Positions 1-11,474 are shown, counted from the first letter of the stretch. The stretch: 64,000 bases of DNA from Acidovorax sp. (GCF_027492855.1 NZ_JAPUDY010000008.1:62001-126000), one strand, 5' to 3'. The notes: generated by a model not told the origin, from the sequence alone. Made by a program: numbers and translations.

Positions 1-423
1 GGGCGCGGCCGCGGCGGTTGCCGCCTCCAGGCCCAGCAAGGGGCCCAGGGCCAGCGCGGGCACCAATACGCCGCGCACATTGCAGACACCCAGCAACGCG
101 CGGTTGTGGCGGTGTGGCAGGCTGTGGATGGCGCTGGTTGGCGCCACCTCCATCAAACGGGCCGGATCGAGCGCCAGCCAATCCTGGCCGACCCGAAACA
201 GCAGCGCCGGGCGAACCGCAGCCGCCGAAGCGGCCTCAGCCTGTCCTCCGCCAGCGTCTTGCAGCTGCAACGTGTAGCGATCAAGCAGCAGCACCGCCGC
301 TTCGGCATGGCGCTCACAATTGCGGCAGTGCACATGCACGGCCAACCTCTCGCAAGTGCGGTCGCCCTGCACACCAATGCGCTGCCAGCAGGCATCAAAA
401 TCCTGGGCTTCAGCGGTTTGCAT
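1..423 (-). CDS. wspD: CheW-domain coupling protein WspD (partial, 3' end outside window)
   Basis: The reading frame starts at the ATG at 421-423 and is still open at the left edge after 141 codons. The translation has a CheW-like core (stretches such as VGQDWLALDP and NVRGVLVPALALG), which couples a chemoreceptor to a CheA-type kinase at the inner membrane. Its start overlaps the end of the CheR-TPR gene by 14 bp, so the two are translationally linked. It is fourth in the order MCP, CheW, CheR-TPR, CheW, which is the order of the Pseudomonas wsp operon. A longer N-terminal part than WspB has (about 60 residues before the CheW core, including a CxxC-like CRNC) also fits WspD. The assignment depends on this context; wspE, wspF and wspR would lie beyond the left edge. 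Confidence 0.8.
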   Translation of the reverse strand, partial: MQTAEAQDFDACWQRIGVQGDRTCERLAVHVHCRNCERHAEAAVLLLDRYTLQLQDAGGGQAEAASAAAVRPALLFRVGQDWLALDPARLMEVAPTSAIHSLPHRHNRALLGVCNVRGVLVPALALGPLLGLEAATAAAAP

Positions 424-1663
424 GGCGCCCTCTCGGTGAAGGAGTCAGCCGCTGCTTCAAGCGCAGCGCACCCGCTTGGTCACCACGCGCTGCCTGCAAC
501 GCAGCCAGATGGGCCAAAGCTTCGGGATGGTGTGGCTCCAGGTACAGCGCCTTGCGGTAATAGCGCTCCGCTTCAGCGGCACGATGGTCGCTGTCGCAGA
601 GCAGGCCCCACCAATAAAACAGCGAGGCCGAAGGGCCGAAACGCTGCAATTGCTGGGCACAGGCTGCCAACGCCTCCGCCACCCGCCCAGTGTTTGCCAA
701 GCGCTCAATCTGCGCCAAGCCGGTCTGTGCGGCGGGATCTGGCAAGGCGGTGGCCACCTTCTCAGCCGGGACTGGCGCCCGTCGCACGGCGGCTGCGGCC
801 ACGCGCACTGGCGGCCGCACGGCCGCCACGGGGCGGTCTGCAGGCCGCTGCGCCGGTGGCGGTGCCACGGCCATCTCACGGCGCTTGTTGAAAGCGAAAC
901 TGTGCGCGCGGTCCACCGCCAGCATGCCTTGTTGCCTGATCATGCCTGCCTCGGCGGGGCCAACAAAAAGCAACCCCTCCGGCGCCATCCAACGCTCAAG
1001 CCGCGCCAGTGCCCGCAGCTGCGTCTCCCGGTCGAAATAAATCAACAAATTGCGGCAAAACACAAAATCGTAGCTCTGCGCTTCCAGCGCTAGGCCCACA
1101 TCGAGCAGGTTGCCAGATCGAAAGTTCACCAGAGACCGCGCGGGGTCGAGCAGCAGGTGGCTACGGTCCTCGGCACGAAAATGCCGTTCGCGAAAACCCA
1201 GGTCGGCACTGCGAAAGGCGTTGGCGCCATAACGTGCCACGGCGGCGATGTCGAGCGCACGCAGGCTCACGTCGAAAGCATCAACGTGCAGTTCGGACGG
1301 CGCAAAGCCCGCGTCCAGCAGGCATATCGCAATCGAATAGGGCTCCTCGCCGGTCGAGCAGGGCAGGCTAAGAATGCGCAGCGGCTGCTGCGCACCACGC
1401 GCCGCACGCAGCGCGCGGGCGCGCTCAACCAGCAGTGCAAAGGCCTCTGGATAGCGGAAGAACCAGGTCTCGGGCACAACGACGGCCTCGATCAACGCTT
1501 GCTGCTCGGCTGTCGAGCGTTCTAGCAGATCCCAGTAGCCCGCCGGGTCGAGCTGGCTGGCCGCCAAGCGTTCACGCAGCGCGCGCTCCAACGCGCTGCG
1601 GCCGATCGCATCGACATCGAGGCCGATCAGCATCTTCAGCAGTTGTTCGATGCGTTCAACCAT
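410..1663 (-). CDS. wspC: CheR-type receptor methyltransferase with C-terminal TPR, WspC
   Basis: The 417-residue protein has a CheR methyltransferase domain at about residues 1-265, with the SAM-binding stretch SLPCSTGEEPYSIAICLL and the FCRNLLIYFD motif. A Pro/Ala-rich linker follows, then a TPR-like helical segment at about 320-400 (SLFYWWGLLC, AERYYRKALYLEPHHPEAL). CheR proteins methylate glutamates on chemoreceptor signalling domains; the CheR-TPR architecture and length are typical of WspC, which adjusts WspA sensitivity. The start overlaps the wspB stop by 8 bp and the stop overlaps wspD by 14 bp, indicating one operon with translational coupling. The long plus-strand frames here are composition-driven shadows. 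Confidence 0.88.
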   Translation of the reverse strand: MVERIEQLLKMLIGLDVDAIGRSALERALRERLAASQLDPAGYWDLLERSTAEQQALIEAVVVPETWFFRYPEAFALLVERARALRAARGAQQPLRILSLPCSTGEEPYSIAICLLDAGFAPSELHVDAFDVSLRALDIAAVARYGANAFRSADLGFRERHFRAEDRSHLLLDPARSLVNFRSGNLLDVGLALEAQSYDFVFCRNLLIYFDRETQLRALARLERWMAPEGLLFVGPAEAGMIRQQGMLAVDRAHSFAFNKRREMAVAPPPAQRPADRPVAAVRPPVRVAAAAVRRAPVPAEKVATALPDPAAQTGLAQIERLANTGRVAEALAACAQQLQRFGPSASLFYWWGLLCDSDHRAAEAERYYRKALYLEPHHPEALAHLAALQAARGDQAGALRLKQRLTPSPRGRHANR

Positions 1664-2129
1664 CGGCGTTCAACAGAAATTCCGCCACGTCGGGCGGCAA
1701 CAAGCCGGCAACGCGGATGCGCTGCACCAAACCATGTGGTGCGGATGCCTGCACAGCCCCCAGATAGTCGGGCTGGCCTGCGAGATCCACCGGCTTGGCG
1801 TCTTCGCGCTGCAACCTATGCAACCGGCTGGCCTGTTCTAGCAAAAGACCGAGCCTGCACCCACGGAAAGCCTCAGGGTGCTGAACCACAACCAGCCGCG
1901 TGCTGGTGCGCGCGCTGGCAGGTCGTCCCAGCACGCGCTGGCACAGATCCAGCACCGGAACCATCTCACCACGACAAGCGAGCAAGCCCGCTACCCAGGC
2001 CGGCGCCTCAGGCAATTGTTTCAGTCGCTGCAGCGGCAGCACCTCGTCCACATCAGACGCAGGCAGTGCATAGCGGTCAGCCCCCAGGCTGAACAGCAGA
2101 TGCAATTCGCCGCCAGCGCGCTCGTTCAT
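1656..2129 (-). CDS. wspB: CheW-domain coupling protein WspB
   Basis: The protein has 157 residues and is essentially one CheW domain (LLFSLGADRYALPASDV at the start, GLLACRGEMVPVLDLCQRVL in the middle). CheW proteins bridge receptor and histidine kinase. The start lies 3 bp after the wspA stop, with AAGG about 8 bases upstream of the ATG, and the stop overlaps wspC. The second CheW gene of the cluster (wspD) is longer, as in known wsp operons. It could be called a generic CheW from sequence alone; the Wsp name comes from gene order and the receptor upstream. Confidence 0.85.
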   Translation of the reverse strand: MNERAGGELHLLFSLGADRYALPASDVDEVLPLQRLKQLPEAPAWVAGLLACRGEMVPVLDLCQRVLGRPASARTSTRLVVVQHPEAFRGCRLGLLLEQASRLHRLQREDAKPVDLAGQPDYLGAVQASAPHGLVQRIRVAGLLPPDVAEFLLNADG

Positions 2130-2132
2130 GAA

Positions 2133-3770
2133 TCAGACCTTGAAGCGAATGACACCCTGGCGAAGGGCGTGCGCAACATCGTTCATGCCATCAATCGCAA
2201 GGCCCGCCTGGTGCAACGAATCGACCGTCTGGGTACTGGCCTCGCTGAGTTGGCTCAGCGCCTGCTCGATTTGTTCGGCGCCACCGGACTGAGCCTGCAT
2301 GCCCTCGCTGACCAATTGCACGCGCGGTGCCAGGGCCTGGATCTGCTGGATGATCTCCGAGAGTTGCTCTCCCACCTGGCCCATCTCGGCATTACCTCGG
2401 CGCACCTCTTCAGAGAATTTGTCCATGCCCATCACGCCAGCCGACACCGCAGACTGGATTTCACGCACCATCTGCTCGATGTCGTAGGTCGCCACTGCCG
2501 TCTGGTCGGCAAGGCGGCGCACCTCGGTCGCCACCACAGAGAACCCGCGGCCATATTCACCGGCCTTTTCCGCCTCAATCGCTGCGTTCAGCGACAGCAG
2601 ATTGGTCTGGTCTGCCACCTTCACAATGGTGGTGACCACCTGGTTGATGCCACCAGCCTTCTCGTTGAGCAGCGCCAGCTTGGCACTCACCAGTTCGGCG
2701 GCGCCGGTCAGCTGATGCATCACCTCGGCCATCCGTGCCACACCCATCTGACCGGCACCGGCCACCGTCGCGGTCTGCTCGGTGGCCGCAGAAACCTCGC
2801 GCATCGTCCGCCCCAGCTCTCGCGAAGTCGCAGAGATTTCGCGCGAAGTGGCGCCAATCTCGCTGGTTGTGGCCGCTGTTTCGGTGACGGTGGCTTGCTG
2901 CTGTTTGGAGGTTGCCGCGATTTCGGTGATCGAGGTCGTCAACTGCACTGCCGAGCGCTGCGTCTGCGAGACCAGGTCACGCAGCGAATCGGCCATGGCG
3001 TTGAAACCTTCCTCGATGCGCGCGAATTCATCGCGACGGCCATGGTTCAGGCGGCCCGAAAGGTCGCCGCTGCCCAGCTGCTTCATGCCAGCGAGAATGT
3101 CCTGGATGGGCTCCCGTATGGAGCGGCTCAGAAGCACACCACAGACAACGGCAAGACCCACAGCCAGCAACAACGCCCACAGGGCCAAGCGCTTGTTGTC
3201 GGTGGAAATCTGCTCCACCTGATCCATGGCCTTGACGATTTCCCGCTGGTTCAGATCAACCATGTTCATCAAGTCTCCGCGCAGCTTGCGCCAAGCGGGT
3301 TCGACCTCTTGCCTGGAAAGCTGCAGTGCCGAAGCTTGTTGACCGCTCTCAAGAAGCGCCATCAACTGCTGCTGGCGCTCAAGGTAGATTTTCCAATCAG
3401 CTTGCAGTTCTCGGAATGTATCCCTGTCTTCGCTTAGGGAGATGGTCGGTACATAAGCTTCCAAGCCTTTTTTGATTTCATCGGCTGCCGCCGCAAGCTT
3501 CTCGCTGGCCACTTTGAAGCTACCGTTCTGGCGCACATCGCGACCGATGCTGTTGAAGACCAGATCCTGCGATATCAAATGGTGCTCGTTGATGGCCGAG
3601 CGCAGACGCGCAGCCACGACAACGCCCTCCAGATCGAATTGCTTGACCCGCTGCGCCCTTATCTGATTTGCCTCAGCCCGGACATAGAACGTGGCGGCCA
3701 TGCCCAGCATCACGGCAATGATCAACGCAAAACTGGCGGCAATGCGCTGACTGACATTCATCCCTGTCAT
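2133..3770 (-). CDS. wspA: Methyl-accepting chemotaxis protein WspA
   Basis: This 545-residue chemoreceptor has TM1 at about residues 10-30, an all-helical periplasmic part, TM2 at about 190-212, a HAMP domain ([20 protein letters not shown]) and a long cytoplasmic signalling hairpin. The hairpin tip contains [20 protein letters not shown], followed by [19 protein letters not shown], which I recognise as characteristic of WspA. Length is close to Pseudomonas WspA and the C terminus ends in FKV with no pentapeptide tether. AGGAG lies 8 bases before the first ATG, supporting 3770 over the internal ATG four codons later. WspA senses surface contact or envelope stress and signals through WspE to a WspR-type diguanylate cyclase. 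It heads the operon. Confidence 0.9.
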   Translation of the reverse strand: MTGMNVSQRIAASFALIIAVMLGMAATFYVRAEANQIRAQRVKQFDLEGVVVAARLRSAINEHHLISQDLVFNSIGRDVRQNGSFKVASEKLAAAADEIKKGLEAYVPTISLSEDRDTFRELQADWKIYLERQQQLMALLESGQQASALQLSRQEVEPAWRKLRGDLMNMVDLNQREIVKAMDQVEQISTDNKRLALWALLLAVGLAVVCGVLLSRSIREPIQDILAGMKQLGSGDLSGRLNHGRRDEFARIEEGFNAMADSLRDLVSQTQRSAVQLTTSITEIAATSKQQQATVTETAATTSEIGATSREISATSRELGRTMREVSAATEQTATVAGAGQMGVARMAEVMHQLTGAAELVSAKLALLNEKAGGINQVVTTIVKVADQTNLLSLNAAIEAEKAGEYGRGFSVVATEVRRLADQTAVATYDIEQMVREIQSAVSAGVMGMDKFSEEVRRGNAEMGQVGEQLSEIIQQIQALAPRVQLVSEGMQAQSGGAEQIEQALSQLSEASTQTVDSLHQAGLAIDGMNDVAHALRQGVIRFKV

Positions 3771-4020
3771 TCCTTGGTCTCCTGGCCCCGCAGGGTGTTG
3801 ATGGCTGAAGATTATCGGCGCAGGGCCGCAGCGGCCCTAGGGTGTTCCCGGTGAATGCGTAGGGCCGGAACCGCCAGTATTGAGGCGTTCAGCCAGCGCC
3901 TAGCGCCCCGATGGCGACGATCTGGCGCAAAACAACTCCGGCATGTGTATTTGCCAGAAACGATGAAGGGAAAAGAAGCGCTGGTGCGGCGGGGTCAGGC
4001 CCTCGACCGCCGAGTGCGGG

Positions 4021-4512
4021 TCAGTCGAACAATGCCTTGTCCAATCGCTCGAACTTGGCATCGCCCACCGCTTCGCGGATCTTGGGCGCCAAAGCTGCCA
4101 GGTCTTCGAAACTACCCGCCCCTTCCACCGCCAGATTGAGGCGAAAGCCACGCAGGCCCAAGCTCGCCGTCAGTTCAGTGGCCACCGGGTAAGCCGCTTG
4201 GTAGCGCTCTTTGGGAGAACGCCCAGAACCTTCTTCGGAAGAAGCAATGGTTCCCAGATCGGTGGCAGCGGCCTCCACGGTGGCAACTGCAGCAACTGCA
4301 AGGGGCTGGCCTGACTGTGGTCCAAGAAGGCCCTGCGCAATCATCAGGTCCACATCGTCCTGCGTAATCCCCATGGCAGCGGTGGCAGCCAGGACTTCAC
4401 CCGTGCTGCGTTTGCCATCAAAAAGAATGAAGGCCGAACGCTGGCGCGAACTCAAACTGCCATGGCGATTCTTGAGTGCATCCTGTCCAGCCTGGGTTTT
4501 GACGAGAACCAT
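4021..4512 (-). CDS. Conserved hypothetical protein (163 aa)
   Basis: I chose the ATG at 4512 because AGGAG precedes it and the protein then begins MVLVKTQAGQDALKNRHGSL, a plausible conserved N terminus; the frame is open further upstream. The first ~75 residues look like a compact helical domain (RQRSAFILFDGKRSTGEVL, then MGITQDDVDLMIAQGLL). A low-complexity Ala/Ser linker follows, then a second helical segment near the C terminus (SFEDLAALAPKIREAVGD). There is no signal peptide or membrane segment. I recall similar proteins in Comamonadaceae annotated only as hypothetical and assign no function. It stands between wspA and the symporter on the same strand, but the 250-bp and 140-bp gaps argue for its own transcript. 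Confidence 0.6.
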   Translation of the reverse strand: MVLVKTQAGQDALKNRHGSLSSRQRSAFILFDGKRSTGEVLAATAAMGITQDDVDLMIAQGLLGPQSGQPLAVAAVATVEAAATDLGTIASSEEGSGRSPKERYQAAYPVATELTASLGLRGFRLNLAVEGAGSFEDLAALAPKIREAVGDAKFERLDKALFD

Positions 4513-4655
4513 GCCTCTCCTGGTTGTTGCATTGGCTGCGGCGCCCTTGTAGCAAATGGACACCGCATGCAAACCAGAATCCCATGTTTTGACCCCTATG
4601 GAAATCGGGGTTTACACACAAATAAATGACATTTCGAATTTAACTTTGATCCTGC

Positions 4656-6752
4656 TCACATCTCAGACCGGATACGTGGCAGCGCTGGCGCAGGCCGTGT
4701 CAGCCAGCTCACGACCAGCGTGAGCAGCAAACCACACGGCACGCCAAACACGCCTGCGGAGATCGGCTGGATGCCGAACCAGAGCCCGTCAGCCAACAAC
4801 CAGCGGGGAAGCACCTGCAGGGCGGACACATGGGACAGCATGTAGTACACCGTGACCGCCAGCCCGCCGAGCATGCCTGCCACCGCGCCCTGCCGTGTGG
4901 TGCCGCGCCAAAAAATACCCAGCACCATGGCGGGCACGAAGGCCGACGCCGCCAGCGAGAACGATGCGGACACCATGGGCAGAATTTCGGACGGCTTGAG
5001 CGCGGCCACGAAGGCGGCCGACAGAGCGACAGCGAGCAAGGTGAACTTGGTCAGAATCACCCGCTGCTCAGGTGAGGCCCGGCGCCGCGTGCCCTGGAAG
5101 TACAAGTCACGCACCAGCGCATTGCTGATGGTGAGCAGCAAGCCATCGGCGGTGGACAGCGCCGCCGCCAAGCCCCCGGCTGCCACGAGCCCTGACACCA
5201 CATACGGCAGTCCGCCCAGCTCGGGCGTGGCGAGCATGATGAGATCGGCACCCAGCCGGATCTCGCCGAACTGCACCAAGCCGTCGCCGTTCACGTCTTC
5301 CACCGACAACAAAGAGCTATCCACTCGCGCCCACTGCGCCATCCAATTGGGCAAGGTTTCGAAACTGCTGCCCACCAGGTTCTGCATGACTTCGAATTTC
5401 ACAAGCACGGCCAGTGCGGGTGCGCTCAGGTACAACAAGGCGATAAAAAACAGCGACCAACCCACCGATGCGCGCGCTGCCGATACCGAGGGCGACGTGT
5501 AATAGCGGGTCAACAAATGCGGTAAACCTGCCGTGCCGACCATCAGGCAGAACATGAGCGCCAGGAAGTTACGGCGCGTGAGCTCGTAATCGCTCTGCTC
5601 TTGCGGGGTGCCGTTGGGGTCGCCCACATAAGCTTGGCTTTGCGGCGGCAACCCGCCCAGGGGACGGGCGCGCTCGTAATTTTCGCGCATTTCGCGGGTC
5701 CAGCGTTCGCGGGCGGTTACGGCATCGCGCGGCAGCGCGGCCAATTCGCGGCTGGCCGAGACGATCAGGCCCACATCGGCATTCTGGGCACGCAGGGCAC
5801 GCACACGCTCCCGCCCCTTCTCGCGTTCGCGCTCCAACGCTCCTTCAACATCCTCCAGGCGCGCCTCGAAATCCTTGGCACGCTGCAGATAGGCCTGCAC
5901 CACCTGGTGCTCGGCGGGGGAATCCAGCAACTGGGCCTCTAGGTCGGCAATCTTGCTGATCTGCTCGCCATATACCAGCGGTGCCAATGGGTTGCCCAAC
6001 TGCTTGTAAGCCAGCCACGATACCGGGATCATGAACGCCAGCAACAGCACCACGTACTGCGCCACCTGCGTCCAAGTGATGGCACGCATGCCCCCGAGGA
6101 ACGAGCACAGCAGCACGCCCCCCAGGCCCAGCATGATGCCGATCTCGAACTGCACACCGGTCAGGCGCGAGGCGATCAGCCCCACGCCATAGATCTGCGC
6201 CACCACGTAGGTGAAAGAGCACAGCACCGCCGCCAGCGCGGCAATCATGCGCGGCCAGCGGCCGCCAAAACGCACGTGAAAGAAGTCGGGCACGGTGTAC
6301 AGCCCCATGGCCCGAAGGTGCGGCGCAATCAGCATCGCCACCAGGCAAAACCCGCCAGTCCAGCCCAGCAGGTAGGCCAGGCCACCGGCCTGCCCTGGCG
6401 TGCCCGAGAAGCCTTGCAGGTACAGCGCCCCTGACAGGCTGATGAAGGACGCGGCACTCATCCAGTCGGCCGCCGTGGCCATGCCGTTGTACATGGGCGG
6501 AATGCGCCGCCCCGCCACGTAGTAGTCCTCGGGGTCCGTGGTGCGGCCATACACGCCGATGCCGGCATAGACCATCACGGTGAGAAACAAAAAAATCGGG
6601 CCGATCCAGTGGCGCGACAAGCCCTGGCGCTCGGCCCAGGTCATCAGGGCCAGAAAACCCAGCACCCCCACCACATACAACGCCAGGATGCGATGCAACC
6701 GCCACAGATAGGCGCGGTCGGAGTCGGCACTGCCTGGCTTTTGCTCAGCCAT
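4656..6752 (-). CDS. Sodium/solute symporter, large subunit (VC_2705/acetate permease-like)
   Basis: The 698-residue membrane protein belongs to the sodium:solute symporter (SSS) family. Recognisable parts include DYYVAGRRIPPMYNGMATAADW (SSS N-terminal signature) near residues 77-98 and MRAITWTQVAQYVVLLLAF near 222-240. It is about 150 residues longer than classical ActP. A charged, probably coiled-coil insertion lies at about 264-365, and a second inserted segment near 486-498 reads DVNGDGLVQFGE, an EF-hand-like loop. Its start overlaps the DUF4212 gene upstream by 8 bp, the usual pairing for TIGR03647/TIGR03648-type symporters. The substrate is probably a short organic acid such as acetate, but this is inferred from the family. 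Confidence 0.82.
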   Translation of the reverse strand: MAEQKPGSADSDRAYLWRLHRILALYVVGVLGFLALMTWAERQGLSRHWIGPIFLFLTVMVYAGIGVYGRTTDPEDYYVAGRRIPPMYNGMATAADWMSAASFISLSGALYLQGFSGTPGQAGGLAYLLGWTGGFCLVAMLIAPHLRAMGLYTVPDFFHVRFGGRWPRMIAALAAVLCSFTYVVAQIYGVGLIASRLTGVQFEIGIMLGLGGVLLCSFLGGMRAITWTQVAQYVVLLLAFMIPVSWLAYKQLGNPLAPLVYGEQISKIADLEAQLLDSPAEHQVVQAYLQRAKDFEARLEDVEGALEREREKGRERVRALRAQNADVGLIVSASRELAALPRDAVTARERWTREMRENYERARPLGGLPPQSQAYVGDPNGTPQEQSDYELTRRNFLALMFCLMVGTAGLPHLLTRYYTSPSVSAARASVGWSLFFIALLYLSAPALAVLVKFEVMQNLVGSSFETLPNWMAQWARVDSSLLSVEDVNGDGLVQFGEIRLGADLIMLATPELGGLPYVVSGLVAAGGLAAALSTADGLLLTISNALVRDLYFQGTRRRASPEQRVILTKFTLLAVALSAAFVAALKPSEILPMVSASFSLAASAFVPAMVLGIFWRGTTRQGAVAGMLGGLAVTVYYMLSHVSALQVLPRWLLADGLWFGIQPISAGVFGVPCGLLLTLVVSWLTRPAPALPRIRSEM

Positions 6753-7095
6753 GGCTGCGGTCTGTGGCGCTGGCGGGCGGAGTTTCCAGCGCTTCGCGGC
6801 GGGCTAGGTCCTGCCGCTCGAAATGGTTCATGGCCCAGCCGTAGGCCACCACGATGCCGATGAACACCAGCACGGCGCCCTGGGCTGCAATCCAGTAACC
6901 CAGAGGCCAGCCGCCGAACACCAGCACCTGCAGGTCTCTGGCGAAGTAGGTGGTGCCAAACGACACCAGGGCCCACAGCAGCAGCAGCACTGCTTTGAGC
7001 CACAGGTGGCGCACGTCGTGCAGATCCGGCGGAAACGGCCCCGCCATCTCAACGTCCGCAGGGCGCCGGGGTGGAGGAGGAGGCGGGGGCTGCAT
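6745..7095 (-). CDS. DUF4212 small subunit of sodium/solute symporter
   Basis: This 116-residue protein has a Pro-rich N terminus, a DLHDVRHLWLKAVLLLLWAL segment leading into TM1, and a second TM (PLGYWIAAQGAVLVFIGIVV) followed by a basic tail. Two TMs with the YFARDLQVLVFGGWPLGYW stretch are typical of DUF4212, the small subunit found in front of VC_2705-type symporters. The frame can also start three codons earlier at a GTG (7104); no good ribosome binding site decides between them. The overlap with the large-subunit gene implies coupled translation. Confidence 0.8.
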   Translation of the reverse strand: MQPPPPPPPRRPADVEMAGPFPPDLHDVRHLWLKAVLLLLWALVSFGTTYFARDLQVLVFGGWPLGYWIAAQGAVLVFIGIVVAYGWAMNHFERQDLARREALETPPASATDRSHG

Positions 7096-7171
7096 CACGG
7101 ACACGGCATCAAGGGCGCTGAGGCAGGTGGTGCGAGTGCGGATGGAACATGCAGCCCTCGGCTCTGGTGCG

Positions 7172-9562
<2,391 letters not shown>

Positions 9563-9692
9563 GGGAAAGCTCCAGAAGTTGAAACCGGGTCTGCGCGCCT
9601 GCCCTCAGGGAGCAACGGGCGAGCGGCCATGCACGGGCAGCGGCTTTGTCGTTGTGGTTGTAGGCCGACGAAGTGCATGGTGAGAATTGGAT

Positions 9693-9705
9693 AATTGTGA
9701 CAATT
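9693..9705. promoter_or_regulatory. 13-bp palindrome in the ppsA/ppsR divergent promoter region
   Basis: AATTGTGACAATT is a perfect 6-1-6 inverted repeat in the 264-bp gap between ppsA and ppsR. It is in a locally AT-rich stretch about 130 bp from each start codon, where an operator or a promoter would be expected. No regulator is assigned. Confidence 0.3.
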
Positions 9706-9826
9706 GTAGGCCCGGGCTTCTGGCAGCGGGCTGACGCTTTCCCGCGACTGACACAGAACGGGGTATAGCCCCCTACTTCGGGCGGCAACCCTGTTTGCGC
9801 AAGTTCTATCCAAAAAAAGGGGCTCC

Positions 9827-10648
9827 ATGCACACGCGCACCGTATTTTTTGTCTCTGACGGCACCGGCATCACCGCCGAAACCTTCGGCAATGCCATCCT
9901 GGCCCAGTTCGAAATGAAGCCGCGCCATGTGCGCCTGCCCTTCATCGACACCGTGGACAAAGCCCACCAGGCCGTGCGGCAGATCAACCACACCGGCGAA
10001 GTCGAAGGCAAAAAGCCCGTGGTCTTCACCACCCTGGTCAACATGGAAGTGCTCAAGGTCATCCAGGAAGGCTGCAAGGGCATGCTGCTGGACATGTTCG
10101 GCACCTTCGTGCACCCGCTGGAGAAAGAGCTGGGCATCAAATCCCACCACCGCGTGGGCCGCTTCAGTGACGTGAGCCGCAGCAAGGAATACACCGACCG
10201 CATCGAAGCCATCAACTTCAGCCTGGCGCACGACGACGGCCAGAGCAACCGCGACCTGGCCGGTGCCGACGTGATCCTGGTGGGCGTGAGCCGTAGCGGC
10301 AAAACCCCCACCAGCCTGTATCTGGCCATGCAATGTGGTCTGAAAGCCGCCAACTACCCGCTGATCCCCGAGGACTTCGAGCGCCGCCAGTTGCCGCCCG
10401 CGTTGGAGCCCCATCGCAAAAAGATTTTTGGCCTGACCATCCAGCCCGAGCGCCTGTCCGAGATCCGCAACGAGCGCCGCCCCAATTCACGCTACGCCAG
10501 CCTGGAAAACTGCCGCATGGAAGTCTCCGAGGCCGAGGCCATGATGCGGCGCTCAGGCATCCGCTGGTTGTCCACCACCACCAAGAGCATCGAGGAAATC
10601 GCCACCACGATCCTGCAGGAAGTCAGGCCGGAGAAGCTGGTGTATTGA
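9827..10648 (+). CDS. ppsR: PEP synthase regulatory protein (kinase/pyrophosphorylase)
   Basis: The 273-residue protein is a DUF299 bifunctional regulator. It inactivates PEP synthase by ADP-dependent phosphorylation and reactivates it by phosphate-dependent dephosphorylation. It begins with the family-typical [16 protein letters not shown] and carries the P-loop-like [11 protein letters not shown] at residues 153-163. The C-terminal [20 protein letters not shown] stretch is also conserved. AAGGGG precedes the ATG by about 5 bases. It faces away from ppsA, the usual arrangement in betaproteobacteria. Confidence 0.95.
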   Translation: MHTRTVFFVSDGTGITAETFGNAILAQFEMKPRHVRLPFIDTVDKAHQAVRQINHTGEVEGKKPVVFTTLVNMEVLKVIQEGCKGMLLDMFGTFVHPLEKELGIKSHHRVGRFSDVSRSKEYTDRIEAINFSLAHDDGQSNRDLAGADVILVGVSRSGKTPTSLYLAMQCGLKAANYPLIPEDFERRQLPPALEPHRKKIFGLTIQPERLSEIRNERRPNSRYASLENCRMEVSEAEAMMRRSGIRWLSTTTKSIEEIATTILQEVRPEKLVY

Positions 10649-10689
10649 GAGCGGAGGCGTGAAAAACGCGTCCAACGTGGCGCGGGCGT

Positions 10690-11028
10690 TTACTGCAGAG
10701 CCTCTGGCGCTGCCACCCACAGGGCGCGGCGCTGCTCGGCAGCGGTCAGCGCGCTGGTGGGCTCTGCCTCGGCGCCCGCCACCTGGCATTGCAGCACCCA
10801 GCGGCCCTGCAGGTTGCCCAGCATGGCGCGGAAATGCGGCGTGAGTGATTCGAGCTGCCCCAACATTTCCAGGTTGTTGACGATCTTGCGCCCCATGGCC
10901 TCGCGGTGGCCATCACAGCAGACCTGCACATAGCCCGTCATCAGCGCCAGAGTGCCCGCCAACAGGGCTTCGGCGCAAGGCAGGCTGTATTCCTCATCAC
11001 GAGGGGCGGCGTTGGAAGCATGGCTCAT
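10690..11028 (-). CDS. Conserved hypothetical protein behind a Fur box (112 aa)
   Basis: The 112-residue protein is probably cytoplasmic and mostly helical, with a central block CDGHREAMGRKIVNNLEMLG and the stretch FRAMLGNLQGRWVLQ. It has two Cys residues (VCC) but no CxxC metal site and no signal peptide or TM segment. GGAG lies 6 bases before the ATG, so the start is well supported. The only promoter-like sequence upstream is about 225 nt away and carries a perfect Fur box, so expression is probably induced by iron limitation. I do not recognise the family and give no function; a role in iron economy is inferred from regulation and its ahp/bfr neighbours. Confidence 0.6.
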   Translation of the reverse strand: MSHASNAAPRDEEYSLPCAEALLAGTLALMTGYVQVCCDGHREAMGRKIVNNLEMLGQLESLTPHFRAMLGNLQGRWVLQCQVAGAEAEPTSALTAAEQRRALWVAAPEALQ

Positions 11029-11268
11029 GGGGGTCTCCGTGAAGCAGGAAGAAACGATCAGAAATGAGCGTCCAGCCTGCGCGGAAGGCCGGATGCTGGC
11101 GACAAGCCAAACCGCGAAGCGAGGCTAAAGAGATACGGATGGATACGCCACGGCGGAGCCCTTCTTCTGCGGTCGATTCGGCAAGCTAGCGCTGGCTCCA
11201 AGCATGGCCGCACGCGACTGTGGTGGGCCAGCTTTGGCTGGCATGAATGCATGGAGGCTGATTTTATA

Positions 11269-11283
11269 TGAGAATAATTCTCA
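11269..11283 (-). promoter_or_regulatory. Perfect 7-1-7 Fur box with overlapping promoter
   Basis: TGAGAATAATTCTCA is a perfect inverted repeat that matches the 7-1-7 Fur consensus. On the minus strand it is followed directly by TATAAAAT, a good -10 element, with a weak TTTGTA -35 about 16 bases upstream, so bound Fur would block RNA polymerase. The first gene downstream on that strand starts at 11028. Confidence 0.75.
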
Positions 11284-11411
11284 ATACAAATCCACAAATA
11301 CCCCCATGCAACGCATTTGAATGCGCCTACTTCATGGCGAACAACGAAGAGCGACGGGCCTCAAAACCCTTTTCCCCAGAAAAAGCGGCCGCCTCGCCTG
11401 GGCGGATTGAA

Positions 11412-11453
11412 TGCTATTATATTGATAGCAACTAGCGCTTAATGGATAAGCGC
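11412..11453 (-). repeat. Two-hairpin dispersed repeat, copy A
   Basis: Read on the minus strand, this copy has the GCGCTT/AAGCGC hairpin followed by the TGCTAT/ATAGCA hairpin. On the plus strand the arms are TGCTAT at 11412-11417 with ATAGCA at 11425-11430, then GCGCTT at 11435-11440 with AAGCGC at 11448-11453. It lies about 20 bp downstream of the ahpF stop and may act as its 3' hairpin. Confidence 0.8.
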
Positions 11454-11474
11454 GAGAGCCATTTTTTATACAAA

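Larger units (their letters stand above)
11029..11474. other. Gene-free region with Fur-box promoter, leader and repeat copy
   Basis: No convincing coding sequence is seen in these 446 bp; a 79-codon minus-strand frame (11058-11297) has no ribosome binding site and no recognisable product. The region holds a perfect Fur box at 11269-11283, a ~225-nt untranslated leader toward the gene ending at 10690 (including a small hairpin, CCAGCCAAAGCTGG on the minus strand, at 11228-11241), and repeat copy A at 11412-11453 behind ahpF. Confidence 0.6.

Noticed and set aside
11058..11297. 79-codon minus-strand frame in the Fur-box leader
   Set aside because: No ribosome binding site, spans the Fur box itself, and the translation has no recognisable pattern.
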